Source: Oopsacas minuta
Lineage: Eukaryota > Porifera > Hexactinellida > Lyssacinosida > Leucopsacidae
Direction of reading: 5' to 3'
Assembly (NCBI GenBank): GCA_024704765.1
Contig: JAKMXF010000345.1
Coordinates: 1 to 64,000 of the forward strand
DNA length: 64,000 nt
In this document: piece after piece, positions 1-12,648 of the stretch
Layout of the letters: each line of letters begins with the position of its first letter
How positions within the stretch are numbered: position 1 is the first letter of the stretch
The notes under the pieces: generated by a model
Seen by the model: only the letters and a program-made list of their open reading frames with translations
What the model was told of the DNA's origin: nothing
The model's database searches: none
Translations under genes and position numbers: made by a program

Positions 1-549
1 ATCAATCCAACTAAAGAGACACATCTAGATTTCCTACAAATGATCTATCAAACAGAAGCTAGTATGGTGATAATGCTGACTACGAGAAAGGAGAAAGCTA
101 AGATTCTCAGTGGAATATCTAATCGTGTTTGTTACTGGCCTAAGAAGGATAAACCTATCAATTGTGAACCTTTTGTTTCTACTTTGATCAATTCTGCTGA
201 AACGAATGCATTTGTGAAACAGGAAATCTCTTTGAAAAATACTTTAGCAGGAAAGGAACACTCATTCACTCAGTGTATATCTCCAATATGGAATGATGAT
301 GGTACAGTGAATGATGTAGTATGTGCTATCGCCCTTCTGAACAGAATTATGAAACAGAAACAAGACTCAAATACTGTTCCTATAATCATACATTGTGAAG
401 ATGGTATTTCTAAGACTGGCATTATAATGACAGTATTGAATTCTATTAGAGAACTTAACATAAGAAAATCTATTGACATCTTCAATGCTGTTAAGAACTT
501 GCGAAGACAGAGAATGAACATGGTTCCTACCTTGGTGAGTATTTTCTAA
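1..549 (+). CDS. 3' end of a receptor tyrosine-phosphatase-like gene (partial copy)
   Basis: The window opens inside a tyrosine-phosphatase domain that matches 12057-12605 at every residue (169 aa from the first Met). It is therefore the tail of a second copy of the lectin/Ig receptor described at 4456-12605; its extracellular part lies to the left of the window. The signature Cys codon is at 394-396 in the context IIHCEDGISKT, with Lys where active enzymes have Arg. The WPD loop reads WNDDG. The frame stops at 547-549 after Val-Ser-Ile-Phe, but a consensus donor (gtgagt at 535) sits just before, so the real protein may end by splicing. The truncation at position 1 is only the window edge. 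Whether this copy is a whole gene cannot be seen. Confidence 0.8.
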   Translation: MNPTKETHLDFLQMIYQTEASMVIMLTTRKEKAKILSGISNRVCYWPKKDKPINCEPFVSTLINSAETNAFVKQEISLKNTLAGKEHSFTQCISPIWNDDGTVNDVVCAIALLNRIMKQKQDSNTVPIIIHCEDGISKTGIIMTVLNSIRELNIRKSIDIFNAVKNLRRQRMNMVPTLVSIF

Positions 550-592
550 CTGTCATATACATCCTTGTTCTCGTTTATATTAAAATATCAAG

Positions 593-664
593 GTTGCAAC
601 CGAATATCAGTATTCGGTGAGCAACTATTCGTGAATACTGATATTCGGTTGGATCGGTTTCAAC
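593..664 (+). mobile_element. 72-bp hairpin MITE
   Basis: The element runs from GTTGCAACCG to CGGTTTCAAC. Inside, GAATATCAGTATTCG and its complement CGAATACTGATATTC face each other, so nearly the whole element folds into a hairpin. The same element lies at 12649-12720 and, inverted, at 52044-52119, which shows it is mobile rather than part of the gene duplication. It sits about 45 bases after the receptor stop codon. Confidence 0.7.
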
Positions 665-668
665 ATTG

Positions 669-3140
669 AAAAACATATTGTTTTGACGATATATTTCAAT
701 GATTTCAAACTACTAAATATATCAAATTTCTGAGATTCTTCTTTGGATTCTCGGTATCAGTTTTCAATCTTAACCCCTTGCGAATATTTTTCAAATTGAT
801 TAGCTATGTTAGTAATCGCAATTCAATGATTATTTCTCTACCTATTTGTTCAAGTGGAATGTATACCCTACACAGTATATATATTCGTTCCAGTGGTCGC
901 AACTTTTTGATATTTTACTGCGAATCTGGGCTGCCGTGTAGATCTCTGGCGGCCTAAATCTGCTCTACAAGGGTGTGAGGAAATTGACATTTGGGTGCAA
1001 ATATCATAAATACCTTTATAGATAGAGCTATGAAATGTATACATCATGTTGTAAACATATAATAGATAATATTTATGTAATAATTGATATAACATTAATT
1101 TGAAAAAAAGTGTCTATTGGTGTGCACTTTGCATTTATGGCTGTGTAGTTTGATGACAAAATTAGGGAATGCTAGTGATAATCCCAAATATTTCGGAAAG
1201 TATTCATGATATGGCTGTAAATTTTTCCACGTATTCGTAAGATAGAGAACTATCATAAAATGCAACAACATCATTTCTGGAGGATAAACGGGAAATCTGT
1301 GGAAATGCAGGGTAAACATTCCCCTTCAAACTCACCAATGATATCACTTTTCACCAGCTCAATTATCTAGTGTTATTTTGCATGACTAGTTTGAATGTTT
1401 CCATATTCAATTCGATAAGTAACAATAATTTCACAGAACGGGAGTCCATCTAACACCCTTATACCAATTCTTCACACTATATTTCTATTATCTATTCCTC
1501 TTATAGGCATGTTATACAACTTGCTATTCTCTCCTAAATGAATATTGTTCTATTCATCTCTAATATACATCGTGATGTTTTAAGATTTTGTGAATATTTT
1601 TCTATTAAGTTTCCTATTTTTGTTGTTATACATATATTACTATTTCTATATTCTTGTGATAATTATAAATAGCAATGAGACATGTTTAATGATAGTTATG
1701 ATTGTTTGCATACAAATCAGTTTCGTATTCTACTTGCTTACCAAAATTTTGCAGGATTTGTGAAATACAGTGGAATCCCGTTAATACAAACATGGTTACT
1801 ATGAATTACCAGATAAGACGAACAATGAATTTTTAGTTAAGAAATTCATAGCTCAGTGTATGTTAACTAAAATTATCATGAAAAGATTATTCAATAATTA
1901 CTAATAATTGCATCATCAATTAATATTTACGTACGTTAGCAGAGCATAATGATCCAATAATAACCTACTAATGTGCTACCATATGGGTGCACTTTCACAA
2001 AGTGTCTAAAAAAGTGCATATTCGTGCCCACACAACCATGAGCAGGAAAAATATGGAAACGTAAATGCAATCATAGAAGATGGATAACAGGTTCATAATC
2101 ATTGTTCTTCCTATAGGATAGGGAATATTCCATTTTTTGTAAACGTGGCAATATAAATGATGCAATTATAAATTAGAGAAGATAATGAAGAGTTTTAGGT
2201 TACATTTATGAGATTCTAGCATCAAGCTAGCCAGTGTGTATGATTTATATGAAGGTATTATGTTACTCCATCGTAGTTTAAATGCTATTGACCCAGTTTT
2301 ATCAGAGTAATGATTGTGTACACAGTCACCCAAATGGAGCGGGCGATTATGATGATTGTACGGGGAGGGACTACTATTTGAGTAAATGTGGTATATGAAT
2401 TGGCAAAGATGAAAACAAGCAAAATAAAATAGATATACCTCACTTTGAATAACCAAGTTGTTGTATTAATAAAGGTTGGATGTGTCCAGAATCCAAGCCA
2501 AAAATAAATTGCATTATTATGGCTTCTTCGTAATGCAATTTAGATACAAATAACAAATACAAATTTTAAGCTATGAAACGCAACAAATTATAATACGATA
2601 GAAAAGAATTTCGAAGATTATGGTTAAACGTAAGATGTTGAATTTGGCGTGAATTTATCATCTTTATATTCACAACAACCCAATATAATTCTATTGTCAA
2701 AATTATCAAAGAAATATTTAATATGATTAAATCACAAACATGAAATACAATGCTGCCTTTAATGCGCAGGCAATAATATATCGAGTTACAATCACCAGAA
2801 TTAAGATAACTTTCCGTAGTTTTGATATAGCATGCATTATATATAAATTGTAAGTAATTAGTTTGTAGGGGGATATTTACTGAATCTATAATATGTTGTT
2901 TTGGTATGCAATCAAGCTTATTGTTATCTTTGGGATATTTTGTGATATAACTTCCTCGCAATCTTTTGGTATGCTATAATTATTCTTCAATCAACTACAA
3001 ATACAGTATGTGAGCAACTATACAGTGGGTGCCGTGCCGAATATATGAACATGTATTACTACTCTGGATGAAGTTCTTATAATCAGCATCCACTACATAC
3101 GTTAATATTGAACAAGTATGTGTGTTTATCACTATTATAG
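669..3140. other. gene-free spacer, duplicated
   Basis: No convincing coding sequence is visible on either strand. From about 1769 there is the left end of a CAGTGGAATCCCGTTAATAC-type MITE. The remainder is AT-rich DNA shared with 12725-15210. Confidence 0.5.
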
Positions 3141-3353
3141 AGTTAACTTGGACAATTTGTCAAAATTGCATTACAAGAGGAGGAAATTCATGAAGTATAA
3201 TTTCCGAAGATGAGAATGAAATGCTACAAGATCTTGTAGCGAATTATCCTGGAAATACATTGAGTACACCTGTGTGGATTGGATTGAATTATTCGAGTTA
3301 CAATGAATTATCAAATTTGGGAAGATGGTTATCCAGTAACATATACTAAGTAG
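3141..3353 (+). pseudogene. decayed C-type lectin exon
   Basis: After a possible acceptor (attatag) the frame reads LTWTICQNCITRGGNS, then a stop, then ISEDEN, then VWIGLN. This is the usual lectin-domain order W..A...C...GG, SI.sedEN and WIGL. The next block, WEDGYPVTYTK, is readable only after a one-base frame shift near 3315 and ends at TAG where lectin domains have Trp. There are thus three disabling changes: an in-frame TGA, a frameshift and TGG to TAG. The same lesions are in the other copy at 15211-15423, so decay came before the 12-kb duplication. It is probably a remnant of an older receptor gene in the array. Confidence 0.72.
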
Positions 3354-3525
3354 CTTATAATAAATGCTTTTGTAACAATCTCGTCCACTTTTGGCTGCTA
3401 ATCGTGCTGCTAACTTCAGATCAATATCGATGTCGGCCTTAGTTTCTAAGAATATATTTTAGGTAAAATGCTGAACTCTCAAAGAAAGTCTGTTTACATA
3501 TAATCTAGTACATCATTGTCTTCAG

Positions 3526-3695
3526 AATTTCTGGGCAATCATCTGATACAAAGTTAGATTTTTCAATTAGCCTTGGTGGTACATTCATAGATGATGTATT
3601 CACTGCCTGTTCCAATGGAGATACACTTAATGAATCCATTATATTTTCAGAATATATATGATTGAAAGATGATGCATTAAATCTACACCTCTTGT
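3526..3695 (+). pseudogene. decayed Ig-like receptor exon
   Basis: One frame reads SGQSSDTKLDFSIS, then TACSNGDTLNE, then SEYI-stop-LKDDALNLHL. Spacing and flavour resemble the receptor's own Ig-like exons (a Cys-containing strand, then a Trp strand), with TGA at the expected Trp. It follows the decayed lectin exon in the same orientation and is repeated at 15596-15765. The assignment rests on resemblance only. Confidence 0.4.
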
Positions 3696-4455
3696 GACTG
3701 AATGTTCAATTATTAGACTGTAGTGAAATAATAATATTTCATAATTGCTCATGTAGTGCAGAGTTGCACGCGGGCCAAGTCAAAACTTTCGCGGCCTTGT
3801 AAGCCTGGCACAAATGCGCCGGTGTGCCCTGTAGGCCTAATTAATACTGCAGAATTTCTGCCCACCTCGTTCCCATCTAGCCTTGCATATTATGCAATCT
3901 CACCCAAACATCAGTGGGGGCCGTAGTACCATTAGAAAAGTGTTCTGGTTGAAATCTTAAATCAGTTTAGACTCTATTTTTCATGCGCTTAAGACATACT
4001 ATAAGTCTATTTCAAATATGTATATACAATAGATGCCCCCAGCAGTAGCGTCAAGGAGACGAATCAACAAAATCTGGGATATCTTATACAATGTATTTGC
4101 ATTTTGCAACACAGTTGAGCATAGCATTTATGAACTGCAGCATCAATCGCTCAATTTTGAAGCCATGTAAAAACTGCATAAGATAATCTGCTTTGAGAAT
4201 CACCGAATTCTTCTACATGTTATATGGTAAACTCAAGAAAAGTAATTATCCAATTGTATACTTTCAAACGTTTTTGAACTCACTGAAGAATCTTGCATAC
4301 TGCAATATATCTACTCTAGGTGTTTAGATGAATTCATAGAGTTCTCGTATTTCATTTGTAACTAATCTTCTTTGCATATTGAATTTAGGAATAATATATT
4401 GAAAATTATAAATCAATTCATTAGTATTTTATCAACCAAACTAACTTGAACTGAG
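3696..4455. other. spacer upstream of the receptor gene
   Basis: No gene is seen. The duplicated block ends at 4098; 4099-4455 is unique in the window and should contain the promoter and 5' leader of the receptor that begins at 4456. I see no clear core promoter motif. Confidence 0.4.
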
Positions 4456-7400
4456 ATGGGAACAAGATTTTATCAAGTTGGTCTATTGTTCACGATAAGT
4501 GCGTTACTTTCTTGCATCTTAACAGGTAACTATCTTATTAAGTAAATGGAAATGGCTGAATTAGCTAATATCAATTATGTATATGTATGTGCGTACTTTT
4601 CATAAACAGTTGAACCTTATTGCCGTAACTGTTATACGATAGCGTGTACATAGCGGCCGTCTGTCATGACGACCTTTGTCAAGCTACTGAATGGGTGTCG
4701 ATAATAGACAGAATTTTATACAAATCATAGTTGAACCTAGTTTATACTCATTGCTGTAGAAGGCATCCAGGTTGGTCAGGTTTCTACAAGACCAATATTC
4801 ATAGGGTTATACAGTTATACTGTTGATACGGATCAAGCTACAACCCGATTAATAGCATTAGACACTATAAAATCCACAATTCGGGGAGTTCAATTCAATG
4901 TATCCATATTTGCTACCTGTCATGATACGCTTGGCTAAAGCTTCCATAGAATAATGCAGGAGCTTATAATCCCATTTAAGTTTGGAAGATCAAATGGTAT
5001 AAATTGAAGGATGAAATAATTGCAATACTTGTCCGACACATAACATAAAATTACATTTACATATCAGTATGTATATAGGTACTTTGACTTTGTAAAACGG
5101 TTCTGTTAAATAATTTTGTATAGAATTAGCTAGTCAATATACCAACGTAGAAATTTAATATTATGTCCTTTATCTCTTTCTTAAGCACAAACTCCTAATA
5201 TTTCTATAATATATGATGATACAACATTTGGATACTTCATAGTGGGCCCAATAAATTGGGCAAATGCCGAATTAGAATGCAATAACTGGGGAGGAAATCT
5301 TACTACAATCAAGTCAGCAGTAGAAGACAACTTATTGTTTTACAGTTCATCACAATCTGATACAACCTTGATTTCATGTTTTATAGGTCTAAATGATATA
5401 GATGTAGAGGCTGGTACTGATGCTAGTGCATTTGTTTGGGTAGATGGTAGCAACAGTACTTATAGGAACTTCGTTTCAAAACCTGGAATACCAAGTCCTT
5501 CAGGAGGTGCTGATCAGGATTGTGTTAGATTCAGATACCAAATCGATGGTATATTAACAACCGGTTGGATTAATAGAGCTTGTGACATTACTAGACTTTG
5601 CTACTTCTGCAACAAAGTAGGTAAGTGATTGTAGGTAATAAAATAAGCCCAGAAACTTGAAAATAAATTTACCGTGACCAGTATATTTAGGTCTAAATAC
5701 TGTATATTGGAGCATTACACATTAAAATTCCTGGACTGTTCCTGGACATAATTTTCAAAATCCTGTACAAGATTCTGGACACTTCATTAATAATTATTTG
5801 ACAAGCATATATATAAATATAATTGGATGTTTCATTCTGTAATTGAAATAGTGTAAAACAATAAATGCCGCTGGTATTAATAGCCAGTATAATAATTTAT
5901 GTATATTTCGGAAAAGTCAAGACATATCTATGTGACAGAAGATTAAATATTAGTTGCATGCAGCTTCTAAAATGAGTGATGATGTGTTATGTGTAGCAAT
6001 CGTAATTTGGGTAAATCTGTCATCTTCAGGGAGTTGATCTCTAATCACATAATTTGAATATCTGACTATTCAAAATATGAACATCGTGAATCCTGTATGA
6101 AAATCCTGGACAATGACTACACCAAAATAATGTATATAAGGAAGGAAACACTGAGAGAAATATACAGAATGTATTCTGTTCCTTTCAATTTATTAAACTG
6201 TTGTAAAATTCAATTATTCAATTCTTAGTTCCATAATTTGATAGGTAACTCACAAGGATGTGATCTGATCTATGACGACTTTTGCTATCGATTATTTGAA
6301 GTGAGTGATGGAATCAACTGGTTAGATGCTCAATCTAGTTGTGCTGTATGGGGTGGTGACTTGACTAGTATTACTACAGAGAGAGAGAATAATTACTTAT
6401 ACACTATTATCCCTGATACAGTGAGTAATTGCTGGATAGGATTGAATGATAGAGACAATAACGATGGAACATATACCTGGATTGATGGTTCAGTGTATAG
6501 CCATACAAACTGGACAGGGGGTGAACCTTCTATTAGTAATGAAGATTGTGTTGACATAATAAGAGCTGGAGAGGGTAGTTGGGGGACAGTGGACTGTGAA
6601 ACAACAATGATAAATGCTTTTCTATGCAAAAGACCTTCATCTGTAACAACAGGTCAGTATAATAGGAATGCTACAATACCATACAAATAGTAGCCATTGG
6701 ATATAATGTAAATATACATATCATGTTTTAGCTGTGGGATTTGGACAACTTACTAATGGAGGATTAGACTTAGAGACAATTAGCGAAAACAAATTCTTTT
6801 TCACTTCACGTAAATTAGCTTATGGAGGAGAAGAAAATGCTGTAATTACATGGATATTTTCAGAAAACTCAGATCTATCAGATAGTGAAGTACTTACAGC
6901 AACATATAGTAATACAGAAGCTGGATGGAGCTGGTTAGCAGTTGATATTACCAAACAAGGATATTATCAGTGTCAAGTCAATTCATTAACTTATATGATT
7001 GGATTATATGATAATTCATTAACAACAGGTGAGTATATCTTTGTGTGATATTGTCTATATATTATTATCCCACTTACTAATCTCTTGACCTCAAATTCTT
7101 CCATTTAGTTGCAACAGAAGGTACTCCATTTGTATATATAGTAGGAATAGACAGAGAGGATGTATTACTGTTATGTGATCCTGTGGTCAGTGGTGACTTA
7201 AGTATGCTGAAGTGGTCTCTAACAGGTAGTGGAGATTTCCTGAATCCTATCAACATATACAATGAGAGGAATAATTTACCAGAACAATCTACTGGAATAA
7301 ATTGTGTGAGACATTCAAGTATTATATTTTCAAACTTTATCAGCGTGCAAGGTAACAATTTAATCAATTATGATTGTTTCATTATCTGATATGAAGTATA

Positions 7401-10400
7401 TAGGGAACATATTAGTAACGGTCACATAATGGACTGGCCGTTAGAATGAAATGATGCGGACAGATTGTATTGGTCTCTATCTGCCAGTGTTACATTGTAG
7501 CTTCCACTATATCTATATATATTGTGTTTTTCTTTTAGTTCCAGAAATAACAATTCGAATTGGTAGCATCAGTGCTAGTAAATTCACGGATGTCTGTCCA
7601 ACTATGAATGAGTTTGCTATCCCATTATCAACACAAGATATTACTCTCTCTACCAATATTATTGGATACTGGACTGTTCTTGGGGTAGCAGAGCCTACTG
7701 GATCTACTATAACAATCGCTAATTTCATGGAAGGAAATACTGGACTATACGAATTCTATATTAACAACTGGGATGGAGTTGATGTGTGTGCTATGCAAAT
7801 TAATCTTTCATCTTCACCAGCTATTACAGGTAATAGTTACTTGATATATGTACTTTATTTATTACTTGTGGAAATGAAAATTTGATGATTAACATAATAA
7901 TAATCTTGTCTGTTAGAAATGAACCCAGAAGAAGAATTTATAGTAGATGATACTACTTTTGGATATTTTACAATTTCCTCTGGGATATACTGGATAACTG
8001 CACAACTTTATTGCATAAACTGGGGAGGAAATCTTGCTACAATCAAGTCAGCAGAAGAAGACAGCTTATTATTCTATAGCATAACAGATTTAGATAATGC
8101 TTTTTCATGTGTAATTGGTCTAAATGATATAGATGTAGAGGCTGGTACTGATGCTAGTACATTTGTATGGGTAGATGGTAGTAACAGTACTTATAGGAAC
8201 TTCCAATCTGATTTCGGAATAGTAAGTCCCTCAGATATGTTGCCACAATATGACTGTGTGAGATTCAGATACCGAGTCGAAGGTGAATTATCCACCGGTT
8301 GGAATAATAGACCTTGTCAAGTAACTAGAATTTGTTACTTCTGCAATAAACAAGGTGAGTGATAGTACATAAATATAAAACTCGAAATTGAATACTTCAA
8401 GATAATTCATATTGCAAGGTTGAAACTCTAACATACAGCTATCAATTCAATTCCATTCTTATATAATCCAATATACTAGAAATAGGTATTCTCAAATTTC
8501 ATTTTTGAATAGGTAACTCACAAGGATGTGATCTGATCTATAATGACTTTTGCTATCGATTATATGAAGTGAGTGATGGAATCAACTGGTTAGATGCTCA
8601 ATCAAGTTGTGCTGTATGGGGTGGTGATTTGACTAGTATTACTACAGAGAGAGAGAATAATTACTTATACACTATTATTCCTGATACAGTGAGTAATTGC
8701 TGGATAGGATTGAATGATAGGAGTGTAGAGGGAACATATACCTGGATTGATGGTTCAGTGTATAGTTATACAAACTGGACAGGTATGGCAGAATCGGAGA
8801 ATAATGAAGATTGTGCTGAAATAATCACAACTGGAGGGGGTAGTTGGGAGATTGTAAGCTGTGAAATCACGATAAACACTTTTCTATGCAAAAGATCTTC
8901 AAATACAACAACAGGTCAGTATATGATCATTCAATTTCCTTGGTTTTCAGCTGAACAATATCCATGTAATTCATATATAGGTGCCAGTTTTGGTGAACTT
9001 ATCAATGAAGGTAGGGGCTTTCAATCTATAAGTGGAAACAGATTCTTGTACCAATCACTGACGTTAGGGTGTGGAGGAGACGAGGATAATGCAATTGTAT
9101 GGATCTTTTCAGAAAATTCAAATCTATCAAATAGTGAAGAGCTTACAGCCACATATAATAGCACACAAACTGGATTCAGTTGGTTAGACATATGTAATTC
9201 TAGACAAGGATATTATCAGTGTCAAATAGACGATATCAACAGTTATACAATTGGATTGTTCAATCAAACTACAACAAGTAAGTGGTGAGGAACATGGTAT
9301 CAAATATGTTATAAAAGTATTGAATTGATTATGAAGTGTTGATAAGAGTCTGGAAGATATATAGGGAACCTATACCTTCACAATTCTCGAACCTTTTGGC
9401 ACGACGCTTTGGAATCTTGATTGTTATAGTGGCCTATCATTATCTATTAGTATTCTTTCCTTTAGTTGCCGTAACAGAAACTACCTACACATATACAGTA
9501 GGTATAGACAGAGAGAATGTATTACTGCTTTGTGATCCTATGGATAGTAGTTATAGCTTGAGTAGCTTAATATGGAGTATAGGAGGTGGGGGCACATTGA
9601 ACAATCCTATAAATCTCTTTGAATGGAGCAGTGACTCACCTGAACAGAGTAATCAATTGACTTGTGCTAGTAATGGGAATATCATCCTGTTGAATACAGT
9701 AAATATATATAGTAAGTGTATATTCCTATTGAACTTACCACGAAGACAACTGCAATTTAGAGCTACACATATTTAACCATATGGCTGGCATATAGACCCT
9801 ATGAAATATGTAATTTCTAGTGAAATTTGAGTAATCCGTCTTGAGAAATACACAATTTACATAGCTTAGTAGTGTCTATATTCAGTTATTTTACATTCAA
9901 ATGCTGTCTGTAGCTCCAATAATTACAGTTTCTACATCTGCATCAGATCAAGCATTCAATACTGTATACCCTGACACGAATATGTTTGAACTTCTGATTG
10001 GAATAGAAGATTTCTCTATCTCAACAAATCTACAAGGGAGATGGAAACTTCCAAATGCTACATATTCTTCTTCTCAAACAATATCTTATGCAACTTTTGA
10101 ATATGAATTATTTGGACTGTATCAATTCTATATCATGAACTGGGATGGAATTGAAGTGATTGCGATTCAGGCAGAATTAATCCGAAATGGTTTGTTTGGA
10201 TCAAAATATTTTCAACCGAGTGTAAACATACAGGTACATATAACAACATTCACTTTAGGTTATGTTGTAACAAATTCAATCTCAAACGATTCAACAATTA
10301 TACTTAAAGACTCTACCATGTTACAGTGTTCAATCTCGAATATAGGAGATAGTGTAGTGTGGTATTTTATGTCTACTAGGGATGATATGGAAATTGACAA

Positions 10401-12605
10401 AACTTCATTATCAACATTCTCTATTGAAACTGGGATTAGTAGTTTGACTGTGAACTCTAATGATCCTGGTTACTACAGCTGTGTAATCAATTCAGATATG
10501 ACATACACATTCTTTATAGTGAATACAGATTCCTTAGGTAACTATTGAGCAAATTGACTTATAGACATTGAAATCACCCAATATATATATTTCTAGTTGA
10601 AATAACAAGCTTTGATGACCCTTCTCAAGAAGTTGATTATACTCTGGATTCAATTGTCTCAGTGCTATATTATTCAGATGATATGGTCGCAGATAATGAT
10701 ATCCTTTGGACAACAGACAATGTAGAAGACGGTGACATTTTGACATATAGTGCTGAGTATCCAAATCCAGCTCTACTGATTGTAGTATTCAACGACGTGG
10801 GAGCTGGTGTACATACATTCAGTTGTTTCTACAGGATGAGTCCTGTTACACTGTTAGGTAGCATACAACTAGCTCTCAAAGGTAAATTGTTTGTTGAGTA
10901 TGTATGAGATCCACACATAGCAACGAAATGCATATTTCTATACCCTATATGTTGACGTTTCTTTACATAATTTTTAGATACTGCTACAATAACTGTCAGC
11001 TATGAAGGATACAGTATGTCATTCAGTGATGTGAATAATCGAATGTTTCCATCTCCACAAGTAATCAGTATACTTCAAGGAACAAAAGATATTACGTTAA
11101 CCTGCAGTCTACCTGAATGTGAGTGGATGATTTTAAATCAAGAAGATACAATGACCATACCTACGTATATAATTCCTCAATTAACGTTTAGTGAAAACAT
11201 TTCACTAATTCGTTCTACAAGTTATGGTGTGAAGTACACTACAGCTCATATTTCTATACAACTTGTGGCAACACCAACAAATCCTACAGAAGCAGCAACA
11301 AACATTGCTTTGATAACCATAATAATAATAATAGTGTTATTGATTATGACAATAATTGTAACGACAATTATTCTAACTCCAATATTCATCTTACTATGCG
11401 TAAAGATTAGAAGGCAATCTAATAAGGCCAAACTATCTGAACATCCTAAATCCGCTTTCTCCAATGTAGCATATAGAGGAGATACTAGTTATGAAAATCA
11501 AGATGATATCAATCAACTAACTAAAGAATACATAGATCTCTCAGCATATCCAAATCGTGAGTATATGACAATAGATGAGACATCATTGACAACGCTGGAC
11601 GAAACAATTAACCCCAGTGAACATGATTATGCATATCTTTCAAATATACCACGTGCAAATATTTCACACGAAATAGTGAATGAAACAGAGCAAAGTGGTA
11701 ATAGCGAAATGAAGAATTATGAAAAATACACACCCATGAGTCCTATAATAGAAAACAAGAAATTCATTGCTAAATTCATACCTATTAAAGATTTCCCTAC
11801 CAAATATCAACAGTATGTAGAATCTGGAATTGGAGAAGATTCATTATTTGGGGTAGAATTTCTACAGTTAAACGAAGAATCCAAGAAGACTGTTGTACTA
11901 GAAAGTGACGATGCATTGAAAGAGGAAAATTTGCAGAAAAATCCAATCAAAAGTATAGTACCATTTAATGAAAACAGAGTTGTATTAGATTCTCCTCACT
12001 TTGACTGTAATTACATCAATGCTAGTTCTAGTTCCGATTCCCAATTCATTGCTACTATCAATCCAACTAAAGAGACACATCTAGATTTCCTACAAATGAT
12101 CTATCAAACAGAAGCTAGTATGGTGATAATGCTGACTACGAGAAAGGAGAAAGCTAAGATTCTCAGTGGAATATCTAATCGTGTTTGTTACTGGCCTAAG
12201 AAGGATAAACCTATCAATTGTGAACCTTTTGTTTCTACTTTGATCAATTCTGCTGAAACGAATGCATTTGTGAAACAGGAAATCTCTTTGAAAAATACTT
12301 TAGCAGGAAAGGAACACTCATTCACTCAGTGTATATCTCCAATATGGAATGATGATGGTACAGTGAATGATGTAGTATGTGCTATCGCCCTTCTGAACAG
12401 AATTATGAAACAGAAACAAGACTCAAATACTGTTCCTATAATCATACATTGTGAAGATGGTATTTCTAAGACTGGCATTATAATGACAGTATTGAATTCT
12501 ATTAGAGAACTTAACATAAGAAAATCTATTGACATCTTCAATGCTGTTAAGAACTTGCGAAGACAGAGAATGAACATGGTTCCTACCTTGGTGAGTATTT
12601 TCTAA
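4456..12605 (+). CDS. C-type lectin / Ig-like receptor with a tyrosine pseudophosphatase domain
   Basis: Thirteen exons are proposed: 4456-4525, 5186-5620, 6245-6652, 6732-7028, 7109-7351, 7539-7829, 7917-8354, 8513-8914, 8981-9277, 9466-9711, 9914-10537, 10597-10881, 10978-12605. All introns are GT-AG and phase 1, and the sum is 5664 nt (1887 aa). Exon 1 encodes a signal peptide (start MGTRFYQVGLLF). Exons 2, 3, 7 and 8 are lectin domains with C..WGG and WIGLND cores. Their calcium motifs are weak: EPS or none in place of EPN. Exons 4-6 and 9-12 are Ig-like modules with the YYQCQ and YYSC pattern. A membrane helix (11305-11400) leads to the PTP domain, with RV.L and NYINAS motifs, the YWP block, a WND loop at 12345 and the signature Cys at 12450. 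The Arg of C-x5-R is Lys (12468-12470), so catalysis is probably lost. Exons 2-6 and 7-11 are a duplicated block. The role is inferred: sensing of glycans or proteins at the cell surface with a scaffold-type cytoplasmic domain. Confidence 0.82.
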
Positions 12606-12648
12606 CTGTCATATACATCCTTGTTCTCGTTTATATTAAAATATCAAG

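Larger units (their letters stand above)
1..4098 (+). repeat. tandem duplication, left copy (receptor 3' end plus 3.5 kb downstream)
   Basis: Positions 1-4098 align along their whole length with 12057-16167; the offset grows from 12056 to about 12070 through small indels. Identity ends sharply after the shared string atgtattt. The unit spacing is about 12.06 kb, roughly one receptor gene plus spacer. Identity is patchy: coding DNA is essentially identical, while 1105-1450, 1980-2160 and 2640-2860 differ visibly more. Confidence 0.93.

Noticed and set aside
868-1319. Short minus-strand reading frames downstream of the left receptor copy
   Set aside because: No domain, no splice context, not conserved between the two diverged copies (the frames change in 12924-13400).
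2166-2961. Minus-strand frames of 96 and 131 codons, partly conserved at 14236-14898
   Set aside because: Conservation follows from the DNA duplication; the second frame is broken by indels in the other copy and no family is recognisable.
8569-9288. Single 239-codon frame joining a lectin domain and an Ig-like domain without an intron
   Set aside because: The 66 bases at 8915-8980 are flanked by gtcagt and atatag and match the intron position of the first block; reading through inserts residues absent from the paralogous block.
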